NCBI GenBank assembly: GCA_002730655.1
Contig: PCAT01000040.1
Coordinates: 1-16,415 of the forward strand
Source of the DNA: Balneola sp.
Lineage (GTDB): Bacteria > Bacteroidota > Rhodothermia > Balneolales > Balneolaceae
Reading direction: 5' to 3'
Length of the DNA stretch: 16,415 nucleotides
Shown: positions 1-8,512 of the stretch, one piece after another
Layout: each line of letters opens with the position of its first letter
Position numbering within the stretch: the first letter of the stretch is position 1
Notes under the pieces: generated by a model
Seen by the model: the letters and a program-made list of their open reading frames with translations, nothing else
Told to the model about the DNA's origin: nothing
Database searches by the model: none
Translations under genes and position numbers: made by a program

Positions 1-1
1 C

Positions 2-124
2 ATTAATCTTGATGGAGGTGGCTCAACTACTTTAGTAGCAAATGATAAGGTACTTAGCTCTCCATCAGATCCGACGGGGCAACGAAAAGTATCCAATGCA
101 ATTTTATTAGTTCAAGATCAGTAG
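2..124 (+). CDS. Phosphodiester glycosidase (NAGPA/DUF2233 family), C-terminal fragment
   Basis: The window opens inside a gene. Only the last 40 codons and the TAG stop are visible. The fragment begins INLDGGGST, the conserved glycine-rich signature near the C-terminus of the NAGPA (DUF2233) phosphodiester glycosidase domain. A GQRKVSNAILLV tail follows, and it aligns with NQRPVTSFLAVV in the complete family member at 11041-12726. These enzymes cleave sugar 1-phosphodiesters; human NAGPA removes GlcNAc from the mannose-6-phosphate tag. Bacterial substrates are mostly unknown. Unlike the second copy, this protein stops directly after the catalytic domain and has no sorting domain, so it is probably periplasmic or otherwise not T9SS-exported. 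Its N-terminus, any signal peptide and its operon partners lie outside the window. Confidence 0.82.
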   Translation: MNLDGGGSTTLVANDKVLSSPSDPTGQRKVSNAILLVQDQ

Positions 125-191
125 TTCGTGAGTTGTTCAGGATCATTAATTTATATTCGGATTTAATTCAAAGGGTAATTAGCAATAGTAC

Positions 192-1367
192 TTACACTTT
201 TATGAGTATGTTTTTTTGTTGCATCCAACTTGCTAACCCATAAAACAAGAAAACCCATAAGATGGAATGACTGACAGATGCCAACATAGGATCAGCGAAT
301 ATCCCCTTTAGAATTACAGAGTATAAAAATCCTTTCAGGCTCATAATATCGCCCTCCACGCTAATATGTATCATACTCATTATTCGAGCAATTATTCCAC
401 TCAAAAAGAATATCGTAATAGCATTTATCCCGTAAGCAATCCCCCAATTAATACCTTTTTTATATCCTTTTACGTCAATAAACCAATAACAAAAACCAAA
501 CATCATACTGGCTAATCCACCAGTGAAAAGACTAAATGAACTGGTCCAAATATTTTTATTTAGTGGGAAAATCCAACTCCATAGATAGCCTAGTGTTAGC
601 CAAATAAAACCCCATTTAAGTATCTCAAGCACTTTTTGTTCTCGATTAATATGATTTTTAAGTAGTAACTGACCAATATAAATACCCATCAATGTATTCA
701 CTAAAGCCGGAAAAGTGCTCAAAATACCCTCTGGGTCCCATAGCTCTTTCCACATATGACCGCTGAGAAGGAGCTGATCAAAATAGGCTGCTACATTTCC
801 TTCTGGTGCATCAATAGCACCTGCACCAAACCCAGGAACTGGAATTAGACTCATCGCCAACCAATATCCAATCAATATAAGTCCTACTACTATCCATCGC
901 ACTTTGGTAGATGTATACAAAAATAGAAAAGCTGCCATAATGTAGATTACTGAAATTCGTTGGAGAACTCCCGGTATTCTCAGGTTTGCGATTTTAGGAT
1001 GTAGACTAAATTCTGGTGAAAATACAACGTAAGGGAAGGCCGAAAGAGCCAAACCCAAACCAAAAATCTTTACCCCACGTATGAGTGTTTTTTGGATTAA
1101 CTCCTGACGACTCATTCCTTTCGCCGAAGCTTTGGTAAAAGCTAAGACAATGGAAACGCCTACTATAAATAAAAAAAATGGGAAGATTAAATCGGTTGGA
1201 GTCCATCCGTGCCACTCCGCATGGGCAAATGGCCCATATATATGTAGCCAGGAGCCTGGATTGTTTACCCAAATCATCGCGGCAACAGTAGCACCTCGGA
1301 AAAAGTCCAAAGAATTGAGTCTTTTTCCTTTTATGATATGTTGTGAGTTATCCATGTTAGCCAACAT
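192..1367 (-). CDS. nagX: NagX/HGSNAT-like transmembrane glucosamine N-acetyltransferase (COG4299, DUF5009)
   Basis: This is a polytopic inner-membrane protein of 391 residues with roughly ten hydrophobic segments. The N-terminus RLNSLDFFRGATVAAMIWVN (residues 16-35) matches the start of the HGSNAT/COG4299 family. The following HAEWHGWTPTDLIFPFF stretch has a histidine (H49) at the place of the active-site histidine of human heparan-alpha-glucosaminide N-acetyltransferase. That enzyme moves an acetyl group from cytosolic acetyl-CoA to a glucosamine on the other side of the membrane. Bacterial homologues are called NagX and lie in amino-sugar utilisation loci. The start is 2 bp after the stop of nagZ, so the two are probably co-transcribed. 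A second ATG at 1355 (MDNSQ...) is an equally plausible start. Neither start has a Shine-Dalgarno sequence. Family assignment is firm; the substrate (de-N-acetylated wall sugar or free GlcN) is inference. Confidence 0.85.
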   Translation of the reverse strand: MLANMDNSQHIIKGKRLNSLDFFRGATVAAMIWVNNPGSWLHIYGPFAHAEWHGWTPTDLIFPFFLFIVGVSIVLAFTKASAKGMSRQELIQKTLIRGVKIFGLGLALSAFPYVVFSPEFSLHPKIANLRIPGVLQRISVIYIMAAFLFLYTSTKVRWIVVGLILIGYWLAMSLIPVPGFGAGAIDAPEGNVAAYFDQLLLSGHMWKELWDPEGILSTFPALVNTLMGIYIGQLLLKNHINREQKVLEILKWGFIWLTLGYLWSWIFPLNKNIWTSSFSLFTGGLASMMFGFCYWFIDVKGYKKGINWGIAYGINAITIFFLSGIIARIMSMIHISVEGDIMSLKGFLYSVILKGIFADPMLASVSHSILWVFLFYGLASWMQQKNILIKV

Positions 1368-1369
1368 AT

Positions 1370-2440
1370 TTAGTTGGGTTTTTGGCTTTTCATTCTCAAA
1401 ATTCTATTGACTGAGTAGTCAATTCTATTTTCGTTGATGAGTCCCTCCTCAATTAGTTGTTCAACGGTGGATACTAGATCAGATAATTTGGCTGGGTTTG
1501 GCAGTAGATTATTTCCAAAACAAAACATATCTACTCCCGCATTTAGTCCCATCTTTAGGGCCTCTTTTATACCGTAGTGGTCAGAAATTGCTTTCATTTG
1601 CATATCATCAGTGAACACTAAGCCATTGAAGCCCATCTTTTTTCGAAGTAATTTGGGTATTATGTATTCGGATATGGTTGCAGGATATAGTGCATCGAAT
1701 TTTCTGTGAATTACATGGGCAGTCATAATCATTGAGCATAGTCCGTCTTCAATGAGGGCTGAATAAGGTAATAACTCATCTTCTTGCCAGGTATCAGTCA
1801 CATCTACAAAACCTGCATGGGTATCGCCTTTGGCGCTTCCATGACCTGGAAAATGCTTGCAGCAACCCCAAATCCCTTCTGATTGTAAGCCTCTTAAGTA
1901 AGCCTTAGCATGTCGGTAGACTAAATCAGAGCTAGAACCAAAGGATCGTTCTCGTTTAGCTATTATAGAGGAATTGAATTCTTTGGCTACGTCAACTACG
2001 GGGGCAAAATTAACGGTAATATGCATTTCTCGGAGTATGCTGCCTATGTCTTTGGCTTGTTTACAGGTAAGCTCTATATCATCTTGATTACCCAAATAGG
2101 CATGACTTTTTGTATCCGCAAAACCATATACAGGTTTTAGTCGATTGACCAGTCCTCCTTCTTGATCGATACCTATCCAAAGTGGAAGACTACTGACCTC
2201 ATGTAGTGATACACAGAGCTCTTGAAGTTGTACTGGCGATGAAATATTATGGACAGGTTTATGGTGTACCATATCTTGATCGAAAAGAATAACCGCACCT
2301 GGTCCTAATTTATCTATCATAGTATATAATTCTGTGCCTTCACTCATATCGGAACCCTTAAAGCCCATTAAAAAAAGTTGAGCAATTTTTCTGCGTAACG
2401 ATAAAGTATTCGATATGTTCTTATTACTTTTCGAGTACAT
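1370..2440 (-). CDS. nagZ: Beta-N-acetylhexosaminidase, glycoside hydrolase family 3 (NagZ)
   Basis: The enzyme removes non-reducing terminal GlcNAc from muropeptides or GlcNAc-MurNAc disaccharides. At 356 residues it is a single-domain NagZ like the Gram-negative enzymes (about 340 aa), not the longer secreted two-domain Firmicutes form. Visible family motifs are IGIDQEGGLVNRL, KHFPGHG (195-201) with the D206-x-H208 acid/base dyad typical of NagZ, and VFTDDMQM, where D278 is the expected nucleophile. The usual DSH is DTH here, a conservative change. No signal peptide precedes the RRKIAQLFLMGF start of the barrel, so the protein should be cytoplasmic and would need an importer for its substrate. 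It is transcribed divergently from namZ, and nagX follows 2 bp downstream. In Bacillus subtilis nagZ, namZ and amiE sit together in the MurNAc salvage operon, which supports the call. Confidence 0.93.
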   Translation of the reverse strand: MYSKSNKNISNTLSLRRKIAQLFLMGFKGSDMSEGTELYTMIDKLGPGAVILFDQDMVHHKPVHNISSPVQLQELCVSLHEVSSLPLWIGIDQEGGLVNRLKPVYGFADTKSHAYLGNQDDIELTCKQAKDIGSILREMHITVNFAPVVDVAKEFNSSIIAKRERSFGSSSDLVYRHAKAYLRGLQSEGIWGCCKHFPGHGSAKGDTHAGFVDVTDTWQEDELLPYSALIEDGLCSMIMTAHVIHRKFDALYPATISEYIIPKLLRKKMGFNGLVFTDDMQMKAISDHYGIKEALKMGLNAGVDMFCFGNNLLPNPAKLSDLVSTVEQLIEEGLINENRIDYSVNRILRMKSQKPN

Positions 2441-2626
2441 CTAAAGCATTTTTAGTAGTTGCAAGAAAATTTGATAATTTTCAAGCTGTTTTTATATGAG
2501 CCTTGCAAAAGGTGTTTTAAGAGACTTTAATTTGAGTGATAAATCAAGGTAGTTCATTTCTTTTTTACCTACTTTATATAGCGTTATTTTAGTCATTTAC
2601 GACATTCTAAGCCAATTAATTAGTCA
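2441..2626. promoter_or_regulatory. Divergent nagZ/namZ promoter region
   Basis: This 186-bp AT-rich gap holds the 5' ends of both nagZ (-) and namZ (+), so it must carry promoters for both unless transcription starts further inside. I cannot place convincing -35/-10 or Bacteroidota-type -33/-7 elements. The one clear structure is an 18-bp interrupted palindrome, listed separately. No coding potential is apparent. Confidence 0.6.
2465..2482. promoter_or_regulatory. Interrupted palindrome, candidate operator upstream of nagZ
   Basis: GAAAATT-TGAT-AATTTTC is a perfect 7-bp inverted repeat with a 4-bp spacer, 25-42 bp upstream of the nagZ ATG. Its size and placement suit a dimeric repressor. 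In such an AT-rich region a 7-bp match can arise by chance, and no regulator gene is seen in the window. Confidence 0.35.
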
Positions 2627-3913
2627 ATGTTTAAATCCTTTTATAAACGAATTAGAAAAAACCAGACCTTAGCACAAATTAGTGCATTTTCATGGGGAAT
2701 AATTTTATTGATTTCTTTGGGACTCAGCGCACAGCAAACGGTAAAAACAGGTATTGAAATCTTAGTAGAGCAGGACTTTAAGGTTATTGAGGGTATGCGT
2801 GTCGGATTAATTACCAATGCTACTGGAGTAAATTCTGAACTAGTTTCTACTATTGATTTGTTGAATAGTGCTAAAAATGTGCATTTGGTAGCATTATATG
2901 GACCGGAGCATGGTGTGCGGGGTGATTATGCTGCTGGGGATAAGGTAGGTAGTTATGTTGATAAGGCAACGGGCCTGCCGGTGTTCTCGTTATATGGTAC
3001 TACTCGTAAGCCTACTCCAAAAATGTTGGAAGGGGTAGAAGTGTTGGTGTACGACATTCAGGATATAGGGGTGAGATCGTACACATACATCAGTACAATG
3101 GGTTTAGCTATGGAAGCCGCTGCTGAGCTTAAAATACCATTTATGGTGCTAGATCGACCTAATCCTTTGGGTGGTTTAAAAGTAGAGGGTGGCTTAGTGG
3201 ATCCAGAGTTTGAATCCTTCGTGAGTAAATTTCCTATTCCATATGTTTATGGGCTCACTCCTGCTGAAATTGCCCGAATGATTAATGATAAAGGGTGGAC
3301 GGGTACTGAGAAGGTTGATCTGACGGTAATTAACATGGAAGGGTGGACGCGGGAGATGACATTCGAACAAACGGGTCTTCCATGGGTTCCTACCTCACCT
3401 CATATTCCACATTCTTATTCACCATACTATTATGCTGCAAGCGGAGTGATGGGGGAATTGGGTGTTTTTTCTGAGGGAGTAGGGTATACGCTTCCTTTTC
3501 AGACTTTTGCTGCTGAATGGATTGATGAACAGGCTTTATGTGAGGCTATGAATGCTTTAAATCTTCCAGGGGTATATTTCCGTCCAATAGTGTTCAAACC
3601 ATTCTATGGTCGTGACCAAGGAAAAACCTTAAGAGGGGTACAGATTCACTTATATGATATTGATCAAGTAGAATTATTGCCACTACAATTCTATTTCATG
3701 CAAGTTCATCATGAATTATATCCCAAAAAAGATATTTTTGGTTTATCAGAAAACCGTTGGAATATGTTTGATAAAGTTAATGGTTCGGATTTTGTGCGTT
3801 CTGAATTTTCTTCTAACTACCGAGTCGATTCATTGTTGGTTAAGTGGAGGGAAGAAGCCAAGGCTTTTCAGCAAGAATCCATACCTTTTTGGTTGTATCC
3901 TGCCAACAATTAA
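2627..3913 (+). CDS. namZ: Exo-beta-N-acetylmuramidase, DUF1343/GH171 (NamZ/YbbC family), exported
   Basis: NamZ enzymes release MurNAc from the non-reducing ends of peptidoglycan fragments and act with NagZ in wall turnover. The 428-residue length fits the family (B. subtilis YbbC is about 414). A Sec signal peptide is visible: a basic start (YKRIRKN), then FSWGIILLISLGLSAQ, with cleavage expected near residue 36. Motifs in order are GLITNATGVN, LYGPEHGVRGD (E94 and H95 are the likely catalytic region), DIQDIGVRSYTYISTM, LDRPNPLGG and SPHIP (257-261). The later part is odd: where the classical family has a 'GTNxSEGRGT' element, this protein reads GELGVFSEGVGYTLPF (276-291). SEG is kept but TN and GRG are not, so it belongs to a divergent subgroup. 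The amidase gene begins 18 bp downstream, probably in the same transcript. Family is certain; exact substrate preference is not. Confidence 0.9.
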   Translation: MFKSFYKRIRKNQTLAQISAFSWGIILLISLGLSAQQTVKTGIEILVEQDFKVIEGMRVGLITNATGVNSELVSTIDLLNSAKNVHLVALYGPEHGVRGDYAAGDKVGSYVDKATGLPVFSLYGTTRKPTPKMLEGVEVLVYDIQDIGVRSYTYISTMGLAMEAAAELKIPFMVLDRPNPLGGLKVEGGLVDPEFESFVSKFPIPYVYGLTPAEIARMINDKGWTGTEKVDLTVINMEGWTREMTFEQTGLPWVPTSPHIPHSYSPYYYAASGVMGELGVFSEGVGYTLPFQTFAAEWIDEQALCEAMNALNLPGVYFRPIVFKPFYGRDQGKTLRGVQIHLYDIDQVELLPLQFYFMQVHHELYPKKDIFGLSENRWNMFDKVNGSDFVRSEFSSNYRVDSLLVKWREEAKAFQQESIPFWLYPANN

Positions 3914-3931
3914 TCACAATAATCTAAGATT

Positions 3932-5767
3932 ATGAAAAAGATAATTTTTGTTTTGTTTTGTACTAGTCTTAGTTATTCTACTTGGGCTCAGTATAATCCA
4001 CTCACCTTGGGGATTGTCATACCCGAACAGGATACGGTAGAATATCCATTTTCACGATACAGGGTAGCAGCTCATACAGATCCAAATGCTCAGGCGTTTA
4101 TCAATGGAAAAAAGGTACAGGTTTACAGTTCAGGTGCTTTTGTGGACATGATTTTTCCTACTGAACAAATTACCGCTATTGAGTTTATGGTTGCATTAGA
4201 TGGAGATACAGTCAAACAAACTCGGTATCTTATAAAACCAAGTACTTCTCAAGAGCTTAGTTCGGAAATAGTAGAGCTACATTCTGGAGAGGTAGCTAAA
4301 AAATGGTTTATTCAACCTATTTTGGACCCCCTAGAACCCGATAAGTGGTACGGTCCTGGTGATGTGATACCTATATTAGCACAGGGGACACCAGGAAAAA
4401 CCCTTAGCTACTCTATATCTGGTCATTATCTAAATGTTATGATGCATGAAACTAATCCAGGGATGTATGAAGCCTATCATAAGGTTGATACTTATACGCC
4501 TTTATTTGAGGGCCCTATAGAATTCAGTTTGAAGGGTAAGTGGTTAACTCGATCTAAAGCTAGTAGCTCTGAAATCATCAAGGTTGGGGGTTTACCAATA
4601 ATAGGTTTGGTCAATACCTCCGATGCCTATCTGAATATTGGTTTGGGTTCGGACAGATTAGGAGGGGCCAAGTATGGCTCGATTTTTCAAGGTGTAGAGC
4701 TTACTATTGTGGGCGAGCAAAATGGATTGTATAAGGTTGCATTAAGCCCTTCTTTGCATGCTTGGATACCCAAACGCTTTGTGGATCTAAAGCAAACCTT
4801 TGATTTACCTTCCCAGTCACTAAGTGGGAATATCCGGATAGCAGCAATCTCTGAAAAATCAGTGCATAGTCAGGGTGCCGACGTTATCACAGTATCCTTA
4901 CCAAAGCGTTTACCTTACATAACATATACAGAATCAGACCCTAATAGAATTATAGTCGATATTTTTGGAGCCACCTCTAATACGAATTGGAAGATATTGT
5001 TAGACGAAGCATCTGGGATAGATGAAGTTCGTTGGGTGCAGGTTGATGATGATAGGCTACGATTATTTATTGACTTAACTCATAAAGGCCACTGGGGTTA
5101 CCATGTCGAATATGGGTGGCGGGGTCAAATGCGTATAGTTGTTAAACGTCCACCAGTGATTGAGGAAGCTCTAATGCCTTTGAAAAACCGAATTATTGCT
5201 ATAGATGCGGGGCATGGTGGGCGTAATAAAGGTGCGCTGGGTTCTACTGGGGTTATGGAAAAGGAAGTGGCATTAGCTATTTCAAAGAAACTTGAGGAAT
5301 TACTAATAGAAGCGGGTGCAAAAGTTGTCATGACAAGAACTGATGACTCATATCTTTACATGAGCGAAAGAGCTAAAATAGTTCGAGATAACCATGCTGA
5401 GTTGTTGGTTAGTATTCATGCTAATTCTATTGGATATGCTACTGATCCAAGAAAAATGAGTGGAACTGGAGCATTTTATAAGCATATGGCTTTTAAACCA
5501 TTGGCCGAAATCATTTACAATAAAATGCGAGAATTAGGTTTAGATGATTATGGGCTAACCGGGAGTTTTAATTTTACGCTAAATGCACCTACTGATTTTC
5601 CTAATGTATTAGTGGAAACAGCCTTTTTATCAAATCCTGTGGAAGAAATATTCCTACTTGATCCTTACTATCAAAGACGTATGGCTCAACAAATAGTTGA
5701 GGGCTTAGAAGAATATTATACCAAATATGCCCACTGGTCGAATGACAGTCTCGAAGTCTACAAGTAA
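3932..5767 (+). CDS. Exported N-acetylmuramoyl-L-alanine amidase (Amidase_3) with SH3-like and AMIN-like regions
   Basis: This zinc amidase of 611 residues cuts the bond between MurNAc and the stem peptide in the periplasm. A short signal peptide (residues 1-19, ending STWAQ) is followed by a beta-rich N-terminal region I do not recognise. Next come an SH3-like segment near 220-287, an AMIN-like beta domain near 300-410, and a C-terminal Amidase_3 domain from about 420. The zinc ligands are all present: H428 in DAGHGG, E443 in VMEKEV and H496 in SIHAN. The catalytic glutamate is E562 in VETAFLSN. There is no T9SS sorting domain, so the enzyme should stay in the periplasm or on the peptidoglycan. 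It lies 18 bp after namZ; amidase removal of peptides would expose glycan ends for NamZ. It could also be a division amidase of the AmiC type, but the neighbours favour salvage. Confidence 0.93.
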   Translation: MKKIIFVLFCTSLSYSTWAQYNPLTLGIVIPEQDTVEYPFSRYRVAAHTDPNAQAFINGKKVQVYSSGAFVDMIFPTEQITAIEFMVALDGDTVKQTRYLIKPSTSQELSSEIVELHSGEVAKKWFIQPILDPLEPDKWYGPGDVIPILAQGTPGKTLSYSISGHYLNVMMHETNPGMYEAYHKVDTYTPLFEGPIEFSLKGKWLTRSKASSSEIIKVGGLPIIGLVNTSDAYLNIGLGSDRLGGAKYGSIFQGVELTIVGEQNGLYKVALSPSLHAWIPKRFVDLKQTFDLPSQSLSGNIRIAAISEKSVHSQGADVITVSLPKRLPYITYTESDPNRIIVDIFGATSNTNWKILLDEASGIDEVRWVQVDDDRLRLFIDLTHKGHWGYHVEYGWRGQMRIVVKRPPVIEEALMPLKNRIIAIDAGHGGRNKGALGSTGVMEKEVALAISKKLEELLIEAGAKVVMTRTDDSYLYMSERAKIVRDNHAELLVSIHANSIGYATDPRKMSGTGAFYKHMAFKPLAEIIYNKMRELGLDDYGLTGSFNFTLNAPTDFPNVLVETAFLSNPVEEIFLLDPYYQRRMAQQIVEGLEEYYTKYAHWSNDSLEVYK

Positions 5768-5837
5768 TCTATTTTTTAAAAAACCCCCGCTTATTTAGTG
5801 TTTTGTACATCTACTCAAGCACTGATCTTTAATAGTT

Positions 5838-8414
5838 CTATTTTATCAAAGTCATTTTTTTACTGAACACTCCTGAATTGGTGTGAAGTTGATATACGTA
5901 CACACCACTTGCTAATGTAGCGGCTTTGAAGCGGTAACTATGTTCACCAGCTAAATGCCAGCCTTGCGTTAGTATATCAACCTGTCGTCCTAACATATCA
6001 TACAGGACGAGACTTATTTGTTGTGCTTCTGGCAGGCTAAAACGTATGTTAGTGCTAGGATTAAATGGGTTGGGGTAGTTTTGTTGTAATATTATTTCAT
6101 TAGGTATATCATCACCTACCAGAACTTCTTTCTGGTCCTCATTTGAAATACCCGTCGCCACCTCTACAACACGAAGATCATCAAAGAGTACGAACCCTTG
6201 GCTAGCATTGCCTTCGCTGTAACTAAGCTGAAAACTGTCAATATACACGTTTCCGTCTAGGTTACCATTTCCATTTACCCATCCTACAATCGGATCTGTT
6301 GCTAAATTCCATGTGACTAATTTCCATCCAATCCAATCAATGGGAATCCAAGTGCTGCCCTCTAATTGATTATTTCCATCCCGCAACATAAACCGGAAGG
6401 GGTTTCCCGATCCGTCACCAAAAATGAACACCTGTAAGAGATTATTATTGGTAAATTTTGGAGAGCTAGAATTTCTATATACGCGAATAAGATGCTCGGA
6501 ATCGCTAGTATTCCATCCATATTGTATACGCATGGCTTGTGTGCTTCCAGTAAGTTTGTTGGTCCACTCGGTTTCAGCAAGACGAGTAGTAGCCTCTCCA
6601 ATGTATCCTGTTGTACTACCACTTTGAGAAGGAAACCACCATGGAGAAAAATCACCATCAAAGGCATCAATGACATTTTTAACTCGAATACCTTGATTGG
6701 TCGTTGGAAAACTCTTTAGTATTCCCTTGCCTAAAGAATTACCTAAAGTATCGCTAATATGCTTTGAGATGCTAAGTAAATGATAAGTGTTAGGCAGTAA
6801 TGGTTCACTCGGAAAGTAATTAAGCACGCTCTCTGAACCTACTTGATAATAAGCTAGTGCACCTGGTATTCTTCGGCCAGTGGTTAAATAGTACATAGTG
6901 GTAGAATCAAAGGAAGCAGTATCTAATGGTTCATCGAACCGAATTGATGCGATAGGAAATTGATCAATTCCAACTCCTGAGCTAGGGAAGATATCGGAGC
7001 TTATGGGAGCCATAATATCAGCAGGGGAGGTTGAGAAAGATAAAATGAAGCTTCCACCTGCTTCACCATCTGCGTCACCATCAAATCCATGTGCATAAGG
7101 CGAAGCATCGGTTGCGCTATCCATAATTTCAAGGGTGTAATCAGTCACAAATGCAAAATTAGCTGATGAAATTTTCAGAGTTGATCCAGATAACCAGGTG
7201 TACGTTAGATTTTCAACATTAGGGGTGAGCTTTAATGCATTTTCCACAGAGGCTTTATTCATCATACGACTAAACTCAAGTACTAAAGGCTCTCCAATAT
7301 CTAGAGAGCTACCGGAATCCAAGGATACAGAAGCTACATAAGGTTCAATATTCGAGTTTAGTTCGTTGTCTGCAAAGCTAAAGTCGTCGGTTAACACATT
7401 AATTTCCAAGGTGTCAGAATAATAACCGTCTGCTTCATAAATAATTTCTTGAACGCCATTTGGGAGATTTTCTAAATAGAAAAAACCATTTGCTAACTGT
7501 TCTTCAGCACTTGAGTAAGTAGAAAATAAGGATTCAAAACTGTCAGTGGTATAACTCTTATCACCGATGTGTATTGCCGCTCCATTGATTGCTTGACCAT
7601 TGTCTGCATCTGTTAAAACGCCAGTTACAATACCAACAGTTGGTCGTTGATTTATGCCCATATACTCTAGCACAGACCAAAAGTGAGATTGGGCCTCGAG
7701 GCGCTTATATTCGGCATTCATATTTAGCTGTTGTTGCCGGGGATTGGTATGAAATCCGCCTTCACTGAGCACTGAAGCCATACTGGATTCTCGGTTAACA
7801 TGTAAATAAGGATATTGCCTGGAGTGGTTGGCAACCGAACTCCCTTGATAGAAGTTTCGATCTGCGTAATTACCACGGGTTCCAACTCGCATGGCTGCGG
7901 ACAAATTGGTAATCATTAAATCACCCATTTCTTTGCCGCCCTTGGGGTTTTTTTCGACAGTAACACCTCCCGATCGCCAACCACCGTGGAGCATCAGCGT
8001 ACTATTGGCAGACGCAGGTCCAGCATCGGAATGAATCGAGTGAAAAAAATCAGCAGCTAAGGCATTGGCTCGATCTGTTCGTTGGGAAAGACTGACAGAA
8101 ACCTGGTCATTATCTCGACTTATGTAGACTGTATCAATATCTGTAGTAGTTAGTAGCATTTCACGGAGTGCCAGACCGATACGGAGCACTTTTTCTGCTT
8201 CTGAATAATTGTAAAGACCTTGATTTTCAGTCCTACTATGACCTGGATCCAAAAATAGGGACCATCCTGAAAGACCAGTCACTTCTTGAGCGGTTGCTTT
8301 TGTGGATACAAGTGATGAGAAAAAAGTAAAGGTCACTAATATAGCTAAGCTCCACTGCGAAGAGTTGAAAGTTTTTTTGTTTTTTATATGCTGAAAAATA
8401 GGGTAAGCAGGCAT
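5838..8414 (-). CDS. T9SS-exported multidomain N-acetylmuramoyl-L-alanine amidase
   Basis: The protein is about 858 residues. I start it at the ATG at 8414; an in-frame TTG lies one codon upstream, and the numbers here count that TTG as residue 1. A signal peptide ends at KATAQ (44). The Amidase_3 domain follows at once: zinc ligands H60 (DPGHS), E75 (SEAEK) and H129 (SIHSD), with catalytic glutamate E219 (LSEGGFHTNP). Then come a carboxypeptidase-regulatory-like fold (about 255-345), two Big_5-type Ig-like domains (about 352-560, the first with an acidic DGDADGE turn), a jelly-roll-like probable carbohydrate-binding region (about 565-750), and a type A T9SS sorting domain from about 773 (NYPNPFNPST ... 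KKMTLIK). The enzyme should reach the cell surface or medium, where it could attack foreign or shed peptidoglycan. It is the last gene of the four-gene minus-strand unit. Catalytic family is firm; binding-module assignments are approximate. Confidence 0.92.
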   Translation of the reverse strand: MPAYPIFQHIKNKKTFNSSQWSLAILVTFTFFSSLVSTKATAQEVTGLSGWSLFLDPGHSRTENQGLYNYSEAEKVLRIGLALREMLLTTTDIDTVYISRDNDQVSVSLSQRTDRANALAADFFHSIHSDAGPASANSTLMLHGGWRSGGVTVEKNPKGGKEMGDLMITNLSAAMRVGTRGNYADRNFYQGSSVANHSRQYPYLHVNRESSMASVLSEGGFHTNPRQQQLNMNAEYKRLEAQSHFWSVLEYMGINQRPTVGIVTGVLTDADNGQAINGAAIHIGDKSYTTDSFESLFSTYSSAEEQLANGFFYLENLPNGVQEIIYEADGYYSDTLEINVLTDDFSFADNELNSNIEPYVASVSLDSGSSLDIGEPLVLEFSRMMNKASVENALKLTPNVENLTYTWLSGSTLKISSANFAFVTDYTLEIMDSATDASPYAHGFDGDADGEAGGSFILSFSTSPADIMAPISSDIFPSSGVGIDQFPIASIRFDEPLDTASFDSTTMYYLTTGRRIPGALAYYQVGSESVLNYFPSEPLLPNTYHLLSISKHISDTLGNSLGKGILKSFPTTNQGIRVKNVIDAFDGDFSPWWFPSQSGSTTGYIGEATTRLAETEWTNKLTGSTQAMRIQYGWNTSDSEHLIRVYRNSSSPKFTNNNLLQVFIFGDGSGNPFRFMLRDGNNQLEGSTWIPIDWIGWKLVTWNLATDPIVGWVNGNGNLDGNVYIDSFQLSYSEGNASQGFVLFDDLRVVEVATGISNEDQKEVLVGDDIPNEIILQQNYPNPFNPSTNIRFSLPEAQQISLVLYDMLGRQVDILTQGWHLAGEHSYRFKAATLASGVYVYQLHTNSGVFSKKMTLIK

Positions 8415-8512
8415 CAAAATTGTAAGTAAAGCGTTACAGGATGAGAAATTTATTGATTTTTTTAGATGAAGAATGACAATTTTAGATTTGGTTATATGCG
8501 ATATCCTCTTAG

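Noticed and set aside
1132..1410. 92-residue open frame on the plus strand within nagX
   Set aside because: It is fully antisense to a well-supported membrane protein gene and has no recognisable domain; it is a shadow frame.
5797..5823. Imperfect hairpin AGTGTTTTG...CAAGCACT as a bidirectional terminator in the convergent gap
   Set aside because: The stem has a bulge and a G-T pair, and no T run follows directly on either strand. The nearby T6A6 block is AT only and is not a GC stem.
6362..6719. Short open frames on both strands inside the large T9SS amidase gene
   Set aside because: The amidase frame is continuous from signal peptide to sorting domain, so these overlapping frames need no explanation as genes or frameshifts.
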